Shown here in pieces: positions 58,136 to 64,000 of a stretch of 64,000 nt of DNA. Origin of the DNA: Marsupella aquatica (Eukaryota > Marchantiophyta). Position 1 is the stretch's first letter. Each line of letters begins with the position of its first letter. The stretch spans positions 11,284,001-11,348,000 of the forward strand of contig OZ316897.1 in the NCBI GenBank assembly GCA_973895155.1, given 5' to 3'. A program made the translations under genes and the position numbers. Below the pieces are notes generated by a model, which worked only from the letters and a program-made list of their open reading frames with translations, was not told where the DNA came from and did not search any database.

Positions 58136-58455
58136 GGGCGTCTCAAATATGGAAAAAAAGCTTCATACACGGGCGGCCCGAGACACAGTCGGGTGCACCA
58201 CGAGAGGGTTGATGCGGGCCAACATTTTTTTGAGTACTCAATTATGACACGAGTCGCGGGTGCAAATGCCAATGGCCTATTGTTCGTTAGCCTTTCGTTC
58301 TTTGTTCATTTTTGGTAATCCCGGTCGGTCGGAGCTTTCCCGGGCGAGACTGGTCGGGCACCACAATCGGTGCCCGACCAGTCCTGCCCGGAGGCCTGGG
58401 CACCGATACTCCCGGGCGCGGAAAATTACTCAAACGCCCTATATTTGAGACGCCC
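58136..58455. mobile_element. GC-rich MITE with 5-bp target duplication
   Basis: The terminal repeats GGGCGTCTCAAATAT (58136-58150) and its exact complement (58441-58455) are flanked on both sides by TACTA (58131-58135 and 58456-58460). The interior is GC-rich and holds an inner hairpin with 23-bp arms (58340-58362 and 58369-58391, 6-nt loop, two mismatches). It sits inside the surrounding tandem array. There is no coding capacity, so it is non-autonomous. Confidence 0.92.
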
Positions 58456-58739
58456 TACTAAATTAAGGTCCACCAAAGTTTGACGGTTGTGACCCCTACT
58501 ATTCACATTAGCACAGCCTTGTACAGATGTTTGGATTCTTGGGAAGCTCACAGACGATACGCTCCATGGTGGGAAAAACTCTGAGAAATCTACAATTGCA
58601 TACATACAGTAGACGATACGAGTTGACTGCAGTGCAAGCTGGAGTTGTCTGTTCCCGAAGAAATCGGTAAATCTCCACATTCAAATATCCAATTGGTTCC
58701 AATGGCCCACTCAATGTCTTGAGCGGCGAGACCAGGGAA

Positions 58740-58940
58740 CGAATTAGGAAGCTCAGTGTGCGAAGGTGAATCTCAAGCTCCAAATGGAAGACACGGAATT
58801 GTAACAAAGCTCAGGCAGGGAGACCAGGGAACGAGCTAACAAACCGCCCTGAAGTCTGGGAATGGAAGCTCAGAGTGCGAAGGTGAATCTCAAGGTCCAG
58901 ATGGATGACACGGAATTGTAACAAAGCTCAGGCAGGCACT
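58740..58940. repeat. Duplicated ~73-bp unit in the TRM1 leader
   Basis: Copies at about 58749-58822 and 58865-58937 share 'GAAGCTCAG.GTGCGAAGG', 'TGAATCTCAAG.TCCA', 'GACACGGAATTGTAACAAAG' and 'CTCAGGCAGG'. A shorter 'GAGACCAGGGAACGA' also recurs (58728, 58820). The second copy ends about 40 bp before the TRM1 ATG. Confidence 0.92.
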
Positions 58941-58977
58941 TGCAAATGGAGCTGCAAGAAGAGCAGCTGGACGGAAT

Positions 58978-61900
58978 ATGGAGGTGATGGCATCATCATC
59001 CTGGCATTGCAATTTTCGCATGATGAATCTATACAGCCTGAAGCCCCACAATCTCTTAGGCTTGTCTCTCCGTCTCCCTCGAGCTGGTGGTACACTGGGC
59101 TCCCATTCCCTTTCCATGTCGATTTCGAATCTCAACACCATGGTGGCACCGCGGATGGTAGTGCAAGAGGAAAGGGGGCTCCCCTTCCAGGTGGGTTCAG
59201 CATTTTACCGAAGGCAGAGTGCTCTAGCTCGAGACCTGGGTGTCCTGCTGGCCGCCGTTCATGCTCAGCAGAATGGTGGTAGTCTGCGAGTGGTAGACGC
59301 CATGAGTGGGTGCGGTGTGCGAGCTGCAAGGTATCTTCATCAGGCCGGGGCTGATTTCGTGTGGGCAAATGATGCTTGTGAAGATTTGTCCGAGACATTG
59401 AGAAGCAACCTCAGTCAAGGGGGAAGAGGAGGAGGAGCAGAGGAGCGGTGGCGAATCACTCATGAAGATGCCAACAAGTTGCTACTGGGTTGCACCGTAA
59501 GAGAAGATTATTTTGACTTCATTGATGTGGATTCGTTTGGGAGCGACTCGTTGTGCCTGGGACCTGCTCTGGGCGCTGTCAAGTTCGGTGGCCTCGTTTA
59601 TGCCACTTGCACAGATGGCTTCTCTTCTGGTGGCCATCGCCCTCACAAGTATGACTATCAATTCATTCGTTGATATTGTCCATGTTAAACCCTAAACCCT
59701 GAACCTTGTCTCAATTAATGGGAGCTACGGCGTTCAACATCGATTGGATTCATTCTTTCCTAAAACCCTGAAGCCTACCTTTGTGGAAATCTATCGAGTT
59801 TTAACTTAACTTTGCCTCATTTGTGCGATCAGAAGAAAGAATAGAGCAAACGTTTCATTTTAGCCAGCATGTACTTCAGCTTGCCTTCGCTTGTTAGCCT
59901 TTTTTTTAAGAGTTTATTGAACATACTTGCAGACTTTTCGTGCGTTCTATACTGGGGATCTCTTGACTCAACTCAATTCACTTCAGCTCTCAAGCATGTT
60001 ATGTATATGAGACGGCAGACTCTGGGATTTCTCTCATCCTAAAGCAGCTCTGAGCATTCCTTCTTAGCACTCCTATGATATGCTGTGCTACATTGTTAAG
60101 CCTTGTCTTTCTACTGGTTGGTTGTCATCCACTTCCATGCCTCGGAATTTCACGCGTCCATGAATTGGGCTTCCAAAGCTGGGTTATCAAAGTAGAACAT
60201 TCGTTCCCTTCTCCGTTTCGTGGATCTCTTACGGTGAGGACGCCAGGAGAGGGTATTCCTAGGTTTTCTACTACCGTTTGTAACGTGCAGCATGTGGATG
60301 ATGCGGAACACTTCCTTTTTGCAGGACTCCGGGTACTAGATTTCTCAATTCTCTGTTCCAGAATCAGTCCATCAAATGTATCTCACCTGAGTCAGAGCTC
60401 TGCAGTACAATCATTGATAAAATATCCAGATCTGACAAATGTTTAATTGTGCTGGTGCTGTCTGTTGGGTGGGGCAGTGCTTTGGCATCTTACGGAGCTT
60501 TTGTCGGACCCATGCCGTTTGCAAACGAGATTGGCCTTCGAATGCTGATTGGAGGTGCTGTCCGTGAGGCTGCGACGCGAAACATGAACGTCGTCCCTGT
60601 GTTTTCAAATTATTCTTACCATGGCCCCGTGTTCCGGACTATGCTTCGTGTTCAGCCAGGGAAACCGATGGTCAACAGGTGAGGACTCCGCTCGAGTTTG
60701 TCAACGCCCAATGAGAAGTGAGTATATAATTTCTATATTGCGGCTGTAACACACTATTCTATAGAAAGACATCACAATGAATGAGATCTTCGGGAGAAAG
60801 CTGAACATCTGAACTTTTCCTTCTCCACATTTATCTCTGGAAACAGGATGATGGCTCAGTGAATGAGATCTTGGGGAGAAAGTAGAGAGCGTCACCCAGC
60901 GCAATTCGAAACAAAATACATAAAATAGTTTCAACGGTAATAGTTTTCGAAGGCAAACTCCAAGAGGCTATGAGATTTGCCCTAAGCCAGCAATCTGGAA
61001 TTTTCGTTCTCCAGTCGTTGAGATTTGAACAAAAGTAAGCTCAACGAAATCAGGAAATGGACTAACAGACCTGAGACTTTAGACGAACAGGCTTAGGCCA
61101 GTTTGAAGAAAGAAAGGTTAATCTAACAGATCTATCCACTGGATGAAAGCCTGATAATGCTCAGTTTAAAGGAAACCTCCAGCGTTGATGTCTAACTCTT
61201 CTTCGAACTTGAGAGGGCATTCAAATATACTCTAGTAGACAGCAAACTGTTGCGAGCGTGATGCCGCTGGGACGCTTGGATGTGGAAAGAACGGGTATAG
61301 CCGTTTTATTGGGATGGAAGCACCAGTGAGCGCAATGTAGTCCGATTCCTCAGCATAATATGTCAATTGACTACTGTGGGTGGCACTTTCCGCTTTATGT
61401 TTCGATCTGACTCAAGCTATCGTTGTGTTGGGCAGAAACTACGGCTTCATTGTCTTTTGTAAAGTATGTGGAGAATCCAAGGACGTTCAGTGGGAGAGTT
61501 TGGGTGATTTGGCTTGCTCCTGCCCACATCCAAAGGTGATGATTATTCTTTCATGTTAAGTATCTTTATATGCAACTTCTTTGGCGATGGCTTTACTAAG
61601 ATTCTGTGCTGCTGGATGGTGATGCTTCCTCTGAAAGTAAGTTTGACTGGAGCAGGAACCACGATCATTGGTTGTGTCAGGTCCTCTTTGGATTGGGCCT
61701 CTTCACAACGCAAGTGACGTCAAGAACATGGCCGAATTGGCAAAGGACTGGGGTTGGATCAGTCGAAGCGAATTGAGTAGACACTCAAGAAAGTCTGAAT
61801 CGAGTGTAGATATGTATGTCTTGGAAGAGCTTCTCGAAATTATGCTTGACGAGAGTCAGCCTGGCTTGCCATCTGGCTTTATCGAGCTTAACAAGGTTAG

Positions 61901-62498
61901 GATCCGTCAATACCTTACATTGTTACGTTGTCAACTTATTAAATTGCGATGATGCTTTCGTGTCTCATATATTCCAACTGAAGCAATTTATATTAACACC
62001 CCTTGTTTGCTGAATGCTGCCGCAACAGATTTCCAAGAGGGGCAAGATGCAGACTCCCAAGAGAACAGACTTCATGAAAGTGCTACAACAGGTTCTCTTT
62101 GCCCATTATGGTACCGTGACTTTATGAAGATGATGTTGTCAAGATACTTGTCTTCTCTGCACAAGCCTCTGGCATGGGCAAACTTTCAGTGCCCGTGTTC
62201 CGGTCAGCCAAGTTCGCTTGTGAGTTTGACTTACAATCAGAAAAGTGCTGATCTTTCGAGTATTTCCTCTACAGTTTCCAGATGAAGGATAGAGAATGAA
62301 ATGACACCCTTCAAAGTGCTCCTGTCCATTATTCACGTCTCATGTTTCTGACGGAGTGCAATGCTGACAATGTGTGTATATCGAAATCAGGAAGGGTACA
62401 TCGCAAGCCGATCTCACATAACATCAAATGCAGTGAAAACCAATTGTTCAATGCAGGCCTGCGTTGAGCTTGCTCGCGAAATGTCAGAGGTCTCATAG
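58978..62498 (+). CDS. TRM1: TRM1-type tRNA (guanine-26 N2)-dimethyltransferase, organelle-targeted form, six exons
   Basis: Exons are 58978-59648, 60478-60678, 61436-61535, 61656-61895, 62029-62091 and 62391-62498. All junctions are GT/AG and keep phase, giving 460 residues. The enzyme uses S-adenosylmethionine to dimethylate G26 (or nearby G) of tRNAs. The N-terminal about 55 residues are Ser/Leu/Arg-rich and fit a plastid or mitochondrial transit peptide. 'RGLPFQVGSAFYRRQSALARDL', the SAM motif 'VVDAMSGCGVRAARYL' (about 105-120), 'DVDSFGSD' (183-190) and 'ANEIGLRMLIGGAVREAA' follow. A zinc site is suggested by CxxC (299, 302) and CxC (318, 320), and 'SGPLWIGPLH' and 'EGYIASRSHITSNAVKTN' are typical of the C-terminal half. 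The catalytic motif has Ser where archaeal and nucleocytoplasmic TRM1 have Pro (DPFG). Confidence 0.93.
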
Positions 62499-63647
62499 TA
62501 CTCTTGAATTAGTCCCAGGCGTACACTCGCTCTTGGTTTGCAGTTGGTAAGTGTCCGCGAAGTTTCGCATTTGAATCGGTCTCTAGTTTGCTCAGAATAA
62601 GTTCTCAGCCGTCAATGCACAAATGACTTCATTATATATAATGTGGTACCTTTTGGATGATTCTGCATGTCTGCGAAGCTTTGGTTCTGAAATAGGTCAC
62701 CAGTCGTTAGCATCCATCTGCAAATGATCATCAATATCACTTCAATTGGTGTGTGTGGAGGTACTGGTTCCTAAGGTCCTTCGTTTTAAGCCAAAATTAC
62801 TACATTCGCGTTTGCAGGTCTTCAAACTTTATTGCCGGCAAGGGCTCAAACATATTCCCGAGGATTCTTGAAGACTCTCAAGAAAGGACGGTGGCAAGTT
62901 AAAATTTCATCTTTCATTTCCTAGGTAAAGTAGAGAGCAGGGGAGTGTTTTGGTGACTTGAACCACCGTGAAGCACAGATACTGTCATGGGGGTGCTGAT
63001 TATGAGTATCATAACAAAACGGAACCTAGGAGGTGTCTCCCAAGCATTGACCACCTGAATGAGCTGAGTATGAGTCTTGGAAACAGTCAATATTACTCAA
63101 CTAGCGAAGGGATATCGTTGTCACAGTGTAAAATTTTCTTAGCAAAATATTACAGGCGGTCAATCAGCCAAATATGAATCTCGAAAGTAGTTATGTGAGG
63201 ACGTTTTGTTCTCATGTAAATGGGTTTTCTAGGCAAGTACATTACAAGTTGTGCTGCCAAACGGCACTGTTCGCCGTCACGACTAAGGTCATGTACAAAT
63301 TAATTATGTTGATGCCCACAAACTCATCAAAAACTCTCAGACCCTGGGTGGCACCAGAAAACAACAATTGAAAATGGTGCAACAGCAGATCTAAAACAAG
63401 GCGGGCGAAGATCCTTTGAAAAACCCTTCTCCAGTATATACATGACATTTGGATCCGTGGCCACTTGGAATGTAGCACTCTTTTCAATAAGGGTATACCT
63501 ACATGAACCTATCTTACTACAAAATTTAGGAGCTAGCAGCCAGACGTCCTGGGTGCATACCAAATACTGCAATATAAGAATTTTTGGAGGTGACAAGCAA
63601 ATGAACTACGTTACAGGAGAGCAAGAGTCAAAATTGTGAGAAAAGCA
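62499..63647. other. Intergenic between TRM1 and the terminal gene, no gene recognised
   Basis: Contains the TRM1 3' UTR. No further exon or repeat family is recognised. Confidence 0.45.
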
Positions 63648-63942
63648 TCAAGCTTTGGCTTTCTTTTTCTTGGCTTTCTCATCTACAACCCTTGAAGTCT
63701 TTCCTGACTTGATTTGTCTGACTACTTCAGCTGGTGAAGCCTTACTTGCCACTGCAACGACTTCTTCAACTTGTTTTTCGGCCACTGCTGGCTCACTCGA
63801 AGTAATCCTTTGTCTTTTTTTCTTTTTGCCATTTGTAGATGGAGTGGCTGGTTGCCTAGTATCCTCGGACTCTTTCATCTTCCTCTTCTTTTCCTGCAAG
63901 GCATTCCTTTTCTTTTCACGCAAAGCCTCCCTCTTCACTTCT
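63648..63942 (-). CDS. Last exon of a lysine-rich (probably nuclear or nucleolar) protein, partial
   Basis: A TTTTGCAG acceptor at 63943-63950 precedes an exon that enters in phase 2 and runs to a TGA at 63648-63650, about 98 codons. It is a C-terminal tail of charged repeats ('REALREKKRNALQEKKRKMKE') followed by Ser/Ala linkers and a 'KKKKRQR' patch, ending in 'KAKKKKAKA'. Such tails are common in nucleolar and ribosome-biogenesis proteins, with the basic patches acting as nuclear signals. I do not recognise the family; the rest of the gene lies beyond the window. Confidence 0.55.
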
Positions 63943-64000
63943 CTGCAAAACAAACCAAACATGTCCCAGGTTCCAAAATCAGAATGGATAAACTATGTCC

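Noticed and set aside
1-64000. CRISPR arrays, operons, phage or bacterial defence systems
   Set aside because: The window is plant nuclear DNA; the tandem arrays have no uniform spacers, and all genes are split by introns or separated by long intergenic DNA.

Overview
The window is nuclear DNA of a land plant. The evidence is a set of intron-containing genes of plant type (a plantacyanin, an LRR receptor-like kinase of the HGN class, a transit-peptide TRM1, a plastid-type DUF3598/CpcS-like protein and a PRP22 spliceosomal helicase), two intron-less nuclear tRNA genes, telo-box-like heptamers, and long intergenic tracts full of short tandem repeats, MITEs and tRNA-derived SINEs. Gene density is low, about seven protein genes in 64 kb, with introns of roughly 0.3 to 1.2 kb. 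I cannot place the species; a bryophyte or other non-seed plant is a guess from intron size and gene architecture only.

Layout. At 2.1-6.4 kb (minus) is a six-exon plastid-type gene of 731 residues whose first intron carries a near-perfect RNA hairpin in the sense direction; a three-unit tandem array sits just upstream of its start. From 7.1 to 12.2 kb I see no gene, but there is a perfect 48-bp-arm hairpin at 8.7 kb. At 12.3-13.9 kb (plus) is a two-exon plantacyanin. tRNA-Ile(UAU) lies at 16.2 kb and tRNA-Gly(GCC) at 18.4 kb (both minus), with a tRNA-derived SINE between them. At 20.4-25.5 kb (minus) is PRP22/DHX8 in two exons, preceded by a leader in which the start-codon region is duplicated. 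From 26 to 29.2 kb the DNA is repetitive. At 29.2-33.2 kb (minus) is the most unusual gene: a helical-bundle, U-box and double ZZ-like protein, with the ZZ exon and its intron duplicated in tandem and the last copy cut off by a dispersed repeat.

From 33.2 to 45.6 kb I find no convincing gene. This stretch holds an AT-rich block, a LINE-like 3' end, a MITE, two copies of a tRNA-derived SINE, and several tandem arrays. At 45.6-48.4 kb (minus) is an LRR receptor-like kinase. From 48.5 to 58.9 kb there are tandem arrays and two well-defined MITEs, one with a 5-bp target duplication and a paralogous empty site. At 59.0-62.5 kb (plus) is a six-exon TRM1-type tRNA methyltransferase with a likely organelle transit peptide. 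The window ends in the last exon of a lysine-rich protein (minus).

The genes do not form a shared pathway. Two serve RNA metabolism (PRP22, TRM1), two look plastid or organelle directed, two are probably surface or extracellular (RLK, plantacyanin), and one is a probable ubiquitin ligase. All exon models were built by reading splice sites and codon phase by eye and have no transcript support.
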